Shown: positions 25,745-35,391, counted from the first letter of the stretch. The stretch is 62,940 nt of DNA from Bacteroidetes bacterium HGW-Bacteroidetes-10 (GCA_002842695.1 PHDT01000010.1:3051-65990), one strand, 5' to 3'. A program made the numbers and translations. The notes: generated by a model from the letters alone, not told the origin.

Positions 25745-26740
25745 ATGGAAAAGGCACTTATAAATAAAATTGACTCAAGAACAAAACCAAAAGGATCTCT
25801 TGGAATGCTGGAATCGATAGCACTTCAGATTGGAATGGTTCAGAAAACACTAACCCCTGAGTTTCACAATCCCACTATCCTTGTATTTGCGGCAGATCAC
25901 GGGATTGCAGATGAAGGAGTAAGCCCGTGTCCAAAAGAGATCACTTATCAGATGGTAATGAATTTCGTAAATGGAGGAGCTGGTATAAATGTATTTACCC
26001 GTCAAAACGGAATAACACTTAAGGTAATAGATGCTGGTGTGGATCATGATTTTCCGGATGGAATATCAGTTATTGATGCAAAAATTGCAAAAGGAACCCG
26101 AAACATGCTTTATGAACCAGCAATGAGCATCGATTTATGTTATGCTGCTATAGAAAAGGGACGAGAACTGGTAAGAAATGAGCATCAGAATGGTTGCAAC
26201 GTAATTGGTTTTGGAGAGATGGGAATTGCAAATTCCTCTTCGGCATCTCTTTTACTTCATAAATATGGCAAATTCAGCCTTGAAGAGTGTGTCGGTCCTG
26301 GCGCAGGACACAGCCCTGCAGGTGTAGAGCATAAGCTGGATGTTCTTAAAAAAGTATCAGCAAAGTATAACGTGGAAAATAGTATCGAAATTCTGGCAAC
26401 ATTTGGAGGACTGGAAATCGCAATGATGTGTGGAGCAATTTTGGAAGCTAAAAAATTAGAAATGGTAATTCTCGCAGATGGATTCATTGCCACTTCTGCT
26501 TTTATTGCAGCCCATGAGATTGAACCTGAAATTTTGAAAAATACCATTTTTAGCCATTCTTCTGGGGAAAAAGGGCACAGACTTATGCTTCAGCATCTAA
26601 ATGCCACTCCGGTACTTAATCTTGGTTTAAGGCTCGGTGAAGGAACAGGTGTTGCAATAGCCTACCCGGTAATTAAATCGGCACTTGTTTTTCTCAATGA
26701 AATGACAAGCTTTGAAAACGCCTCTGTAACAAGGATTTAA
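25745..26740 (+). CDS. cobT: Nicotinate-nucleotide:dimethylbenzimidazole phosphoribosyltransferase
   Basis: 331 residues, near the usual 350. Visible: KIDSRTKPKGSLGMLE at the start, ADHGIADEGVSPCPKEIT, GFGEMGIANSSSAS, ECVGPGAGHSP, and the C-terminal GLRLGEGTGVAIAYPVI carrying the general-base glutamate. It activates the lower-ligand base to alpha-ribazole phosphate. No bluB or bza genes are in the window, so the base may be taken up from outside or made by genes elsewhere. Confidence 0.95.
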   Translation: MEKALINKIDSRTKPKGSLGMLESIALQIGMVQKTLTPEFHNPTILVFAADHGIADEGVSPCPKEITYQMVMNFVNGGAGINVFTRQNGITLKVIDAGVDHDFPDGISVIDAKIAKGTRNMLYEPAMSIDLCYAAIEKGRELVRNEHQNGCNVIGFGEMGIANSSSASLLLHKYGKFSLEECVGPGAGHSPAGVEHKLDVLKKVSAKYNVENSIEILATFGGLEIAMMCGAILEAKKLEMVILADGFIATSAFIAAHEIEPEILKNTIFSHSSGEKGHRLMLQHLNATPVLNLGLRLGEGTGVAIAYPVIKSALVFLNEMTSFENASVTRI

Positions 26741-26759
26741 ACACACCAAAGCGAGCAAA

Positions 26760-27515
26760 ATGAAAAATGAATTAAATTTATTATTTAACGCCTTATTATT
26801 CTATACCCGGATTCCTGTACCAAAAAATATTTGTTATTCTGAAATAAATCAAAGCAAAGCTTTCAGGTATTTCCCACTTATTGGAATATTTTCAGGAGGG
26901 ATTGGTGCTCTTGTGTTCTATACTGCAAATTTCTTGTTTCCTGTCTCAATTTCTGTTCTCTTTGCAATAGGTGTAATGATTCTGATAACAGGTGCAATTC
27001 ATGAGGATGGATTTGCAGATTTTTTCGATGGATTTGGAGGTGGAGTAACACAAGAAAGCATACTAAGGATAATGAAAGACAGCCATACAGGTGTGTATGG
27101 CTCAATTTCAATCTCATTGCTAATGCTGTTCAAATATCTCTCCTTAACTGAAATACATGAAGCAGAAATTCCGATTGTATTGATTGGAGCCCACTCAATA
27201 AGCAGGCTTTTTCCAGTTTATTTGATAAATTTTTCGCAATATGTCAGAACAGATTTATGTAAATCTGCACATACAAAAAGGAAAATTGATGGTATAACAC
27301 TTACCATAGCAACAATAATTGCATTTCTGCCATTAGTTTTGTTTTCACTTGAATTTGTTGCTGTATATATAACTGTTTCATTTGCTATACTTATTCTGTA
27401 CCGGAGGTATCTTCATAAAAAAATTGGCGGTTTTACCGGGGATACTTTAGGCGCAATTCAGCAAATTACAGAAGTTGGATTTTACATTGCTTATTTAAGT
27501 ATTTCAAAAATATGA
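26760..27515 (+). CDS. cobS: Adenosylcobinamide-GDP ribazoletransferase (cobalamin synthase)
   Basis: 251 residues, an integral membrane protein with several hydrophobic helices. The family motif HEDGFADFFDGFGGG (Asp-rich, metal-binding) is clear, followed by RILRIMKDSHTGVYG-like sequence (SILRIMKDSHTGVYGS). It joins GDP-cobinamide and alpha-ribazole phosphate. It overlaps the next gene by 4 bp. Confidence 0.95.
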   Translation: MKNELNLLFNALLFYTRIPVPKNICYSEINQSKAFRYFPLIGIFSGGIGALVFYTANFLFPVSISVLFAIGVMILITGAIHEDGFADFFDGFGGGVTQESILRIMKDSHTGVYGSISISLLMLFKYLSLTEIHEAEIPIVLIGAHSISRLFPVYLINFSQYVRTDLCKSAHTKRKIDGITLTIATIIAFLPLVLFSLEFVAVYITVSFAILILYRRYLHKKIGGFTGDTLGAIQQITEVGFYIAYLSISKI

Positions 27516-28060
27516 CCGGAGTACTGTACCTGATACGCCATACTAAAGTGGATATTGGCCCCGGCATGTGCTATGGAAAAAGTGATGTTAATCTGGCAGC
27601 TACATTTCCCAGTGAAGCTGAAATCATTATGAATAAAATTAGCGGGATACCTGTTGCAAGAATATACAGCAGCCCGCTAATCCGGTGTTCTAAACTTGCA
27701 TATAAACTCGGGAAAAAGGTAAAGTTTGATAAACGGCTTGAAGAAATGGATTTTGGTGACTGGGAGTGTTCCAGCTGGATTGAAATATTCCATTCTGCAA
27801 AAGGAAAAGAGTGGTTTAAGGATTATCTGAATGTCACATGTCCAAATGGTGAGTCTTTTCAAAATCTTATTCAAAGAGTCAGTTCCTTCGTGTTAGAAAT
27901 ACCATTGGAGGCAAAGGCAATTATTATTGTAACTCATGCAGGAGTTATCAGGTCAATCTTAGCCACATTAAAAATTGTAGACGCAGACAAAGTTTTTTCA
28001 ACAGAAATCTGTTATGGTCAAATCATTAAAATCGAAAACGGAAAATATTCAATTATATGA
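27512..28060 (+). CDS. cobC: Histidine phosphatase, probable alpha-ribazole phosphatase CobC (copy 2)
   Basis: 182 residues. LYLIRHTKVDIGPGMCYGKSDV has the catalytic RH pair in the form RHT and is close to the CobC subgroup (GxCYGxxDV). EEMDFGDWECSSW and IIIVTHAGVIRSIL complete the fold. It is embedded between cobS and cobQ with 4-bp overlaps on both sides, the usual place for cobC. It is more CobC-like than copy 1 at 22223. Confidence 0.9.
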   Translation: MTGVLYLIRHTKVDIGPGMCYGKSDVNLAATFPSEAEIIMNKISGIPVARIYSSPLIRCSKLAYKLGKKVKFDKRLEEMDFGDWECSSWIEIFHSAKGKEWFKDYLNVTCPNGESFQNLIQRVSSFVLEIPLEAKAIIIVTHAGVIRSILATLKIVDADKVFSTEICYGQIIKIENGKYSII

Positions 28061-29523
28061 TTACAAAAGAATTAAAGCCAATAATGTTTGTAGGAACAGG
28101 TTCTGATGTTGGCAAATCAGTAGTAAACACAGCATTCTGTAGAGTGTTTTTACAAGATGGATACAATCCTGCTCCATTCAAAGCCCAGAATATGTCTCTA
28201 AATAGTTATGCAACAAATGAAGATCTTGAGATTGGACGGGCTCAGGCAGTCCAGGCAGAGGCTTGCGGAATTGAATGTCTTTCTGATATGAATCCTGTAT
28301 TGCTCAAACCAACAGACCATACAAATGCTCAGGTAGTACTAAATGGGAAGCCAGCCGGAAACAAAAGTGCTGCTGAATATTTTAATAAAAACCACAGAGA
28401 TGGATATTTTAAGAATGTTACATCTGCATATAATCGCCTTAAGAAGAATTATAACCCAATTGTAATTGAAGGGGCCGGAAGCATTTCTGAGGTAAATCTA
28501 TGGAGCACGGATATAGTTAATATGAGGATGGCCTTATACTCTAAAGCATCTGTTTTTCTTGTCGCCGACATTGACAAAGGCGGGATATTTGGTTCTCTTT
28601 ACGGAACTGTCTTGCTACTCCCGGAAGAGGAACGAAAGGCTATACGTGGCATAATTATTAATAAATTCAGGGGAGACATTAAATTATTTTCACAAGGAAA
28701 AGAGATAATCGAAAAACTTACAGGCATTCCTGTCGTGGGTATTCTTCCATGGTTTGACGACATTTTCATTGAGCAGGAAGATTCAGTATTTTTAGATAAT
28801 CCAAAAACTAAGATTTCTGAAAGGGAAGTTAATATTGCAGTCGTATTGCTAAAGCACCTTTCCAACTTCACCGATTTTAATACTCTTGCACAAGTACCCG
28901 GGATAAATCTGATTTATACCCGAAATCTGACTGAACTTCAAAAAGCAGACATAATCATTATACCCGGGTCAAAAAACACAATTGCAGACCTTGCCTTTCT
29001 AAGGTCTGAAGGTCTTGCCGGAGTTATTCTCCGGCATTATTCAGAGGGAAAACCGCTTTACGGGATTTGTGGAGGTTTTCAGATAATGGGAGAATGGATT
29101 CATGATCCATTTCATATTGAGGGAGAGATTGAGTCGATGCCCGGGCTTGGGATCTTCCCGGTACAAACTACTCTTGAAAAGGAGAAAAAGACAAGAAAAT
29201 GCAAATTCAGCCTCACTAATTTTGAGGGATACGGAGAAGGCTATGAAATTCATTCTGGTATTACTTCTACCACTGCCCCATTTGCCGTTCTTGATGATGG
29301 AACAAATGACGGTTATTATTTGAATCCAAAAACATGGGGAACATACATTCATGGCGTTTTTGACAATACTTCAATAATATCATCAATACTGGAAGAGGTT
29401 AAGTCATCAGAAAAAATTGAAATAGATTACAAAGGATACAAAGAGGAGAATTATAATCTTCTTGCTGATTGGGTCAGGAATAATGTTAATATGGAATATA
29501 TTTATAAAACCCTTGAAATATGA
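28057..29523 (+). CDS. cobQ: Cobyric acid synthase
   Basis: 488 residues. The N-terminal dethiobiotin-synthetase-like ATPase domain starts with MFVGTGSDVGKSVVNTAFCR and contains PFKAQNMSLNSY. The C-terminal glutamine amidotransferase domain has the nucleophile region PLYGICGGFQIMG and the histidine in TYIHGVFDN. It amidates four side chains of adenosylcobyrinic acid a,c-diamide. No cbiA (which makes that diamide) is present, so the enzyme acts on imported or elsewhere-made intermediates. Confidence 0.95.
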   Translation: MITKELKPIMFVGTGSDVGKSVVNTAFCRVFLQDGYNPAPFKAQNMSLNSYATNEDLEIGRAQAVQAEACGIECLSDMNPVLLKPTDHTNAQVVLNGKPAGNKSAAEYFNKNHRDGYFKNVTSAYNRLKKNYNPIVIEGAGSISEVNLWSTDIVNMRMALYSKASVFLVADIDKGGIFGSLYGTVLLLPEEERKAIRGIIINKFRGDIKLFSQGKEIIEKLTGIPVVGILPWFDDIFIEQEDSVFLDNPKTKISEREVNIAVVLLKHLSNFTDFNTLAQVPGINLIYTRNLTELQKADIIIIPGSKNTIADLAFLRSEGLAGVILRHYSEGKPLYGICGGFQIMGEWIHDPFHIEGEIESMPGLGIFPVQTTLEKEKKTRKCKFSLTNFEGYGEGYEIHSGITSTTAPFAVLDDGTNDGYYLNPKTWGTYIHGVFDNTSIISSILEEVKSSEKIEIDYKGYKEENYNLLADWVRNNVNMEYIYKTLEI

Positions 29524-30581
29524 TACTTGGTCATGGAAATAACCCATTTGAGTTCAATAAAAAAATTACAGCCGACTTTAGTTCAAATGTTGCGTTTAAT
29601 CACAAATCTGAATCCCTGAAAAACTATTTATCGGAAAGAATTAGTTGTATCCATTCGTATCCAGATCCTGAAACAAGAGAACTATCAGAAAAAATTGCAA
29701 AACATCATAATACAGAACCTAACAGGATATTGGTTACAAATGGATCTGCAGAGGCAATGTATTTAATTGCACACTTGACAGAGCTATCTAATACAGCAAT
29801 TATAATCCCTTCGTTTTCTGAATATGAAGATGCATGCACGCTATATAAACATACCATAAATTATATTTCTTCTCAAGAATTTGCAGAACTTAGAAATTCA
29901 CCATTTGGAAGTGTCTGGCTGGGAAACCCAAACAATCCAGATGGCAATGTATTCTCGCAAAATGATATCCTGGAAAAATGTTATAGTAATCCTTTAACAG
30001 TATTTATTCTGGATGAAGCATATACACATTTGTGCCAGGAGAAAACGGAATGTTTTAGTGGCAATGAAACACCCGAAAATCTTATTATTATCAAGTCTTT
30101 AACTAAGGCATTCGCAATTCCCGGATTAAGACTTGGTTATATCCTTGCAAATCCTGTTGTTATTCAAAGGCTGTACCTGATGAGACCGCCATGGAGTGTA
30201 AATACAATGTCTCTTATAGCCGGAACATATATCATGAATCATTATTCATCTTTACTTCCATCTGCTAATGAATTAAATGAAGAGTCACTTTTTTTGCAAA
30301 AAGAGCTCTCTGCAATAAAAGGGATAGAGATAAAACCATCAAAGTGCAATTTCTTTCTTGGGCAATTAGTGAATTCTTATGCAAACGAAGTTGAGATTCC
30401 GGGGTTAACGGCTAAAATGCTTAGAAAAATATTAGTTGATGAGTATTCAATACTGATAAGGGACGCTTCAAACTTTAAAGGACTCACTAAATATCACTTC
30501 AGAATTGCTGCACAGAATCACAATGAAAATATTAAACTTATTGAGGCAATAAATAACATTATTAATAAATCCAGAATATGA
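29520..30581 (+). CDS. cobD: L-threonine-O-3-phosphate decarboxylase-like PLP enzyme
   Basis: 353 residues, class I/II aminotransferase fold. It begins GHGNNPFEF and has ILVTNGSAEAMYLIA, GNPNNPDG, FILDEAYTHLC and the PLP-lysine region IIKSLTKAFAIPGLRLGY. In this position it should be CobD, making (R)-1-amino-2-propanol phosphate for the corrinoid side chain. No separate PduX-type kinase is seen. Overlaps both neighbours by 4 bp. Confidence 0.9.
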   Translation: MILGHGNNPFEFNKKITADFSSNVAFNHKSESLKNYLSERISCIHSYPDPETRELSEKIAKHHNTEPNRILVTNGSAEAMYLIAHLTELSNTAIIIPSFSEYEDACTLYKHTINYISSQEFAELRNSPFGSVWLGNPNNPDGNVFSQNDILEKCYSNPLTVFILDEAYTHLCQEKTECFSGNETPENLIIIKSLTKAFAIPGLRLGYILANPVVIQRLYLMRPPWSVNTMSLIAGTYIMNHYSSLLPSANELNEESLFLQKELSAIKGIEIKPSKCNFFLGQLVNSYANEVEIPGLTAKMLRKILVDEYSILIRDASNFKGLTKYHFRIAAQNHNENIKLIEAINNIINKSRI

Positions 30582-31510
30582 TTAACCCAGAATTAACTGG
30601 TATTCTTATATTATTAATTGGCGCAGCTTTAGACTCAATTATTGGAGACCCTCATTCAATGCCGCACCCTGTAAGATTTTTTGGGTATTTAATTCACAAA
30701 TCTGATAATACCCTTAACTACGGGAGAGGCAGGCGAACTAAAGGAATAATAATGGCTTTAAGTCTTGTCATATTTGTATGGCTGTTTTTTCATATAGTTA
30801 ATAAAATCCTAATTTCGGAAACCATACCATTTATAGTCTTTAACTCAATTTGTTTTTTCTTTTGCATAAGCAATCGCTCGCTAATTAAAGAGGGGCAAAA
30901 GACAGAGTCTTTCCTTGCTAAAGGAGATATTGAAGGTGCGAAAAAACAATTAAGCACAATTGTAGGAAGAGATACCGATAATCTAAATCCGGGAAGAATC
31001 AGGATGGCTATTCTTGAAACTATTTCAGAAAATCTGAGTGATGGAGTAGTCGCTCCTTTGTTATATTTTACTTTAGGCGGAATCCCTTTGATGATGGCCT
31101 ATAAAATGGTAAATACTCTTGATTCCATGGTAGGTTACAAAAACGAAAAATATTCAGATTTTGGGTGGTTTTCTGCAAAATTTGATGATTTAGCAAATTA
31201 CGTTCCGGCCAGATTAACTGCACTCTTAATTTATCTTGTTACATTTAAAACAAGTGTACTGAAATTCGTTCTTAAATACGGCAGGTGTCACTCAAGTCCA
31301 AATTCAGGTTACCCGGAATCTGCAATGGCAGGTGTTCTGGATTGCAGGCTTGGAGGGCCAAACTATTATGGACTCAAGCTTTTGACAAAACCATATATTG
31401 GAATGAATAACAGGCCTTTGACGCATGCTGATATTTGCAAAGGAACAAGAATTAACTCTCTTGTTTTTATTATTTCTCTGGCAATCATAACTATAATAAA
31501 ATTAATCTGA
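30578..31510 (+). CDS. cbiB: Adenosylcobinamide-phosphate synthase CbiB
   Basis: 310 residues, membrane protein with four to five hydrophobic segments. Family motifs: GAALDSIIGDPHSMPHPVRFFG, ETISENLSDGVVAPLLYF, and PESAMAGVLDCRLGGPNYY. It attaches aminopropanol (phosphate) to cobyric acid. It is the last gene of the second cobalamin operon. Confidence 0.95.
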   Translation: MINPELTGILILLIGAALDSIIGDPHSMPHPVRFFGYLIHKSDNTLNYGRGRRTKGIIMALSLVIFVWLFFHIVNKILISETIPFIVFNSICFFFCISNRSLIKEGQKTESFLAKGDIEGAKKQLSTIVGRDTDNLNPGRIRMAILETISENLSDGVVAPLLYFTLGGIPLMMAYKMVNTLDSMVGYKNEKYSDFGWFSAKFDDLANYVPARLTALLIYLVTFKTSVLKFVLKYGRCHSSPNSGYPESAMAGVLDCRLGGPNYYGLKLLTKPYIGMNNRPLTHADICKGTRINSLVFIISLAIITIIKLI

Positions 31511-31570
31511 CAACAATCGCAACATTCCACGCCAAATCATCGTCTAATGGTTAATTAGACTAACAAAACC

Positions 31571-32437
31571 ATGAAAAAACTCACTGCACACCTGCTAATT
31601 CTCGCAGGTTTCGCTCACCTGTGCGCTATTCCCGCATTTTCTCAAACCGAACCGGAAAGCCAGCAAATCCCGGAAACCACTAAAACCAAAATCATGACTC
31701 TGGGGGTTTACCATTTCGCCTATCACAATCTGGACAAGGTGAAGACCGCAGACAAGGATATGATATCTGTGCTGGACGAGCCGTATCAGTCGCAAATTGC
31801 CGCAATAGCAAAATCAATTGAGGAGTTCAGGCCAACCATTATTGCAATAGAGAAGGACCCCTCAGCACAGCACAAGGTGGATTCGCTTTACGCACTGTAC
31901 AAAATGGGAAAACTCCCTCCGCAAAAAGATGAGATTTATCAGCTTGCATACAGGATAGGCAAAAACATGGGCCTTCCAAAGATATATTGCGTTAACGACT
32001 GGGGACACCACTACGGCAACCTGAGCGAAATGTTTAAAGACAGCCTCCGCCTGCAGAAATTCGGCAACTTCATAGACTCGCTAGACAAAGCCGAGGGAAA
32101 AGAGTTGCTCAGCAAAAAGGTGACAAACATAATTGCAGAACTTGCAGAGCTTAACGACCCCAATAACATAAAGGAGAGCCTCTCGTCATATCTCACCGGT
32201 GCGTTCCTCTACGAGGAGAGCCCGGGCGACTTTACCGGTGTCGATTTTGAAACCGGCCGATGGTTCAACCGCAATCTGAGGATTGTCCGCAACATCAAAA
32301 GGATTCCGCATACACCACAGGACCGCATACTTGTGATTTTTGGCGCCGGCCACATGAATTTGCTAAATCCGCTGCTGGATGTTTCCCGGGAATTTGAGCT
32401 TATCTCGCCGCTGCCATATCTGCCACGCCCCCAGTAG
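31571..32437 (+). CDS. DUF5694 (TraB/GumN-like) exported protein
   Basis: 288 residues with a signal peptide (about 1-24, ending AIPAFSQ). It resembles the DUF5694 family: KIMTLGVYHFAYHNLDKVKT near the start, FRPTIIAIEKDP, and a late ILVIFGAGHMNLLNPLL carrying a conserved GxGH. These pieces match TraB/GumN-type folds, in which an N-terminal histidine, a glutamate and a late GAGH are metal-site residues. Function is not established. Codon and base composition are more GC-rich than in the cobalamin operon before it. The element at 32438 begins directly after its stop. Confidence 0.75.
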   Translation: MKKLTAHLLILAGFAHLCAIPAFSQTEPESQQIPETTKTKIMTLGVYHFAYHNLDKVKTADKDMISVLDEPYQSQIAAIAKSIEEFRPTIIAIEKDPSAQHKVDSLYALYKMGKLPPQKDEIYQLAYRIGKNMGLPKIYCVNDWGHHYGNLSEMFKDSLRLQKFGNFIDSLDKAEGKELLSKKVTNIIAELAELNDPNNIKESLSSYLTGAFLYEESPGDFTGVDFETGRWFNRNLRIVRNIKRIPHTPQDRILVIFGAGHMNLLNPLLDVSREFELISPLPYLPRPQ

Positions 32438-32577
32438 CACCTTGCCTTACTTTTTCGCATATATCTATATATCTGCTATTTAGCCACATCAACTTTTCCA
32501 AAATTTGATTATTTTGGAAAAGTTGACATACCTATATACCTGTCATTCTATCATTTGCGAAAAAGTAAGGCAAGGTG
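32438..32577. repeat. Nested double-hairpin element (type E, 140 bp)
   Basis: Outer arms of 22 bp (32438-32459 and 32556-32577, beginning CACCTTGCCTTACTTTTTCG) pair perfectly. A perfect 16-bp inner inverted repeat, TCAACTTTTCCAAAAT at 32489-32504 with its complement at 32511-32526, has a 6-nt loop. Between arms and inner stem there is a degenerate duplicated motif of the form ATATCTATATATCTG and ATACCTATATACCTG. It starts at the base after the DUF5694 stop and could act as its terminator. Confidence 0.85.
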
Positions 32578-32652
32578 AAAAAAGTCATTCCGAAATAGTA
32601 GTTGGTATAATAAAATTATTACTAATTTTACGCTTATTAGTGTTTTGGTCTG

Positions 32653-33096
32653 ATGAAAACTAGAGTAGGCGTATTGTCAACAGTAGTTACAATTTTTTAT
32701 CTGACATCCATTTTGGGTATCGGACGCTACTCCTGTTTTTGCGATCACTCGTCTGAGATTTCCTTTGCAGGTATTAGTACAGAGTGCAGTTGCACCCTTG
32801 AAAAGCATGAGCCGGACCCTGGCCATCACTGCCCGCATTGTGGAAGCAAATTAGAGATTCAAACAATTAACAGAGCGGAATGCTGTTCTCTGAAATACTT
32901 TTTTTTAGATACAGATCAGAATACATTTACAGATTCATTCAAAATATTCATATCCAGCCACGCGATATTAATAATGGCGGAGGAGTTTTTTCCTTTTGAT
33001 TACTCTGTTCTACGTGCGAGGATTAAAACATTCCAGACTCTATTCTACATAGACACTGGGCCGCTTTTCATTAAATTCCGACAATTCATAATTTGA
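32653..33096 (+). CDS. Small cysteine-rich membrane-anchored protein, HYC_CC_PP-like
   Basis: 147 residues. An N-terminal hydrophobic segment (about 5-25) is followed by a Cys/His-rich stretch (SCFCDH, CSCTLEKHEPDPGHHCPHCG, then AECCSL). The HxC...CC layout and small size recall the HYC_CC_PP proteins of Bacteroidetes, which often precede TonB-receptor genes and are thought to bind metal; that similarity is by eye. It is the first gene of the run leading to the caspase-fold/TonB locus and may sense or bind a metal there. Confidence 0.6.
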   Translation: MKTRVGVLSTVVTIFYLTSILGIGRYSCFCDHSSEISFAGISTECSCTLEKHEPDPGHHCPHCGSKLEIQTINRAECCSLKYFFLDTDQNTFTDSFKIFISSHAILIMAEEFFPFDYSVLRARIKTFQTLFYIDTGPLFIKFRQFII

Positions 33097-33197
33097 TTAA
33101 TTATCAATTTTGAGTTCATGGATTTTACCGTGATATGTTTTTCGTAAAATTAAACCTTTACGAGCAGTACTTTTATAAATAACCCAAATACAAACAA

Positions 33198-35369
33198 ATG
33201 AAAAGACATTTAAAATTCATTATAATAATTTCATTATTAGTCCTTCAGTCAGAATACTTAACAGCAGCATCTAAAACAAGAGGTTTGGCTGTTGTAGTTG
33301 ACAAGGTTACATACAATAACTGCAAAACTGCGGTTGATATCTACATAACAAGTGTTTCATCCCAAGGGCTAAAATCATTCTTAATTGTTGACAAATGGGG
33401 TGTTCCTGATTCAATAAAAATCACCCTCTATAATTTATATAAGAATAATAATCTAGAAGGTGCCGTATTTATTGGGGACATTCCTGTTCCAATGATCCGG
33501 GATGCTCACCATCTTTCAACAGCGTTTAAAATGGACCCGAGAAGACCTTGGCACGACTCGTCAATCCCTTCGGACCGGTTTTATGATGATTTTGACCTAA
33601 AGTTCGATTATATAAAAAAGGACTCAATTCAGCCAATGTACTACTATTACTCACTTTCAGCGGAGGGACCTCAGGAGATTGAATGTGACATATACAGCGC
33701 TCGTATCAAAGCTCCTGTTACACCGGGAAAAACCAAATATGAGCTGATATCAGAATATCTTAAAAAAGCTGCTGCAGAAAAGTCATCCAAAAGAGGGATG
33801 AGTCAAATTAGCTACTTCGCCGGTCACGGATATAATTCAGACTGCATGGTATCCCGGATAGATGAAAAATACTCACTTATGGAGCAATTCTCTTTCCTAA
33901 ACAATCCCTCAAGATCAATTAATTACATTGATTACAAATATGATGACAATGTTAAATACAGACTCCTTTCTGAACTTTCAAGAAAAGATCTTGACCTCGC
34001 AATTCTCCACCATCATGGTTCTGAAGACGGCCAGATGATGAATGGTAGTCCTATTTCTCCAAGCACTGATGTATGGCTCTCCCAAGCAAGAAAATTTTTC
34101 AGGGGGAAAATCAGAAATTCATCAGATACATCTGCGTCAAAACAATACTATATCAAGAATTACAATGTTCCTGAGTCTTGGGTTAGTAATACTTTTGATC
34201 CGGAGGTGATGAAGAGTGACAGCCTCGCAGATCTTGCAATTGATATTAACATACCAGATTTGTACGATTACGAATCCGGGGCTAAGGTTATCCTATTTGA
34301 CGCTTGTTTTAATGGGTCCTTCCATCTGGATGACTATATCAGCGGCCATTATATATTCAACCCCGGTGGGACAATAATTGTAAAGGCAAACTCCGTAAAC
34401 ACACTTCAGGATACCTGGACAAATCAGCTGGTTGGACTTATGAACCTGGGCGTTTCTGTTGGCAACTGGGCTAAAGGACAGCAAACCCTGGAGTCACACC
34501 TCCTTGGTGATCCAACATTTATATTTACAAGCAGTTCCGAAAACAACATTGACCTCAACGATGCACTAATCAATAAGAGAAGTGATGTTAAGTTCTGGCG
34601 CAAACAACTTTCAAATCCAATTCCTGAGATAAAATCTTTAGCAATGAAGATGCTATTCTCTAATTATGCAATCACTACCGACGAGCTACTTAAAATACAG
34701 AAAGAAGAGATGAGGGCGACTGTAAGACTTCAGGCCTTTAACCTTATCAGAACATCTTCAGACAAAAATTTCTTGGCCGCTTTAAAGCTTGGCTTGTATG
34801 ACAACTACGAGCTTATAAGACGACTTAGCTCCATGTTTGCTGCAAAAAACGGATCTCCTGAATTAATTGAAGATGTCGTATCTCTAAGGTTTAATCCGGG
34901 TGTTAGTAAAAGAGTTGAATTCCAGCTTAAGGGCGCAACAGAAATTTTCCCTGAAGATCTGGTTTCGGCTGCTTTTAATAAAGTTCTTGCAGGAAAGGAT
35001 GATGAGTGGACCAAAAGGTGTCAGGCTCAGGTTAAATCTATGAGATACAGCATGGATAACAGAGAAAAAGAGTATGCAGCCCTGCTTGATCCCAAAACGC
35101 CTGTCAAAGCAAAGAAATTTACAATATCTGCACTAAGAAACAGTTGCGAGGTAACCCACCTCGATACCCTCTTCCAATTCTTCAGACAATCAGATAACGA
35201 AGAATTAAAGCTTCAGCTTGCAGAGGCATTTGGATGGTACAGATATTCATACAAAAAGAGCGAAATCGCAGATTTTTGCAGGGAGCAGATTAATGTTCAA
35301 TCCAGCCCATCTTTAAAAAGAGAGCTGACAAAGACCATAAACAGACTGGAAATACACAAAACTAATTAA
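33198..35369 (+). CDS. Secreted caspase-fold (clan CD-like) protein with C-terminal HEAT repeats, paralogue 1
   Basis: 723 residues, signal peptide about 1-24. Paralogous to the products at 41048 and 43231. Shared landmarks: DRFYDDFDLKFDYI, the His-Gly motif LAILHHHGSEDGQ (His 273), the Cys motif VILFDACFNGSF (Cys 370), and ESHLLGDPTFIF. This order (HG, then hydrophobic strand ending in a catalytic-type Cys with G-x-F, then GDPT) recalls gingipain-type C25 and related clan CD peptidases. A second motif, YFAGHGYNSD, precedes it. Residues beyond about 450 are helical pairs like HEAT repeats. It is followed 22 bp later by the TonB receptor gene. Protease activity is predicted, not shown. Confidence 0.72.
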   Translation: MKRHLKFIIIISLLVLQSEYLTAASKTRGLAVVVDKVTYNNCKTAVDIYITSVSSQGLKSFLIVDKWGVPDSIKITLYNLYKNNNLEGAVFIGDIPVPMIRDAHHLSTAFKMDPRRPWHDSSIPSDRFYDDFDLKFDYIKKDSIQPMYYYYSLSAEGPQEIECDIYSARIKAPVTPGKTKYELISEYLKKAAAEKSSKRGMSQISYFAGHGYNSDCMVSRIDEKYSLMEQFSFLNNPSRSINYIDYKYDDNVKYRLLSELSRKDLDLAILHHHGSEDGQMMNGSPISPSTDVWLSQARKFFRGKIRNSSDTSASKQYYIKNYNVPESWVSNTFDPEVMKSDSLADLAIDINIPDLYDYESGAKVILFDACFNGSFHLDDYISGHYIFNPGGTIIVKANSVNTLQDTWTNQLVGLMNLGVSVGNWAKGQQTLESHLLGDPTFIFTSSSENNIDLNDALINKRSDVKFWRKQLSNPIPEIKSLAMKMLFSNYAITTDELLKIQKEEMRATVRLQAFNLIRTSSDKNFLAALKLGLYDNYELIRRLSSMFAAKNGSPELIEDVVSLRFNPGVSKRVEFQLKGATEIFPEDLVSAAFNKVLAGKDDEWTKRCQAQVKSMRYSMDNREKEYAALLDPKTPVKAKKFTISALRNSCEVTHLDTLFQFFRQSDNEELKLQLAEAFGWYRYSYKKSEIADFCREQINVQSSPSLKRELTKTINRLEIHKTN

Positions 35370-35391
35370 CCCCAATATTACATTTACAACT

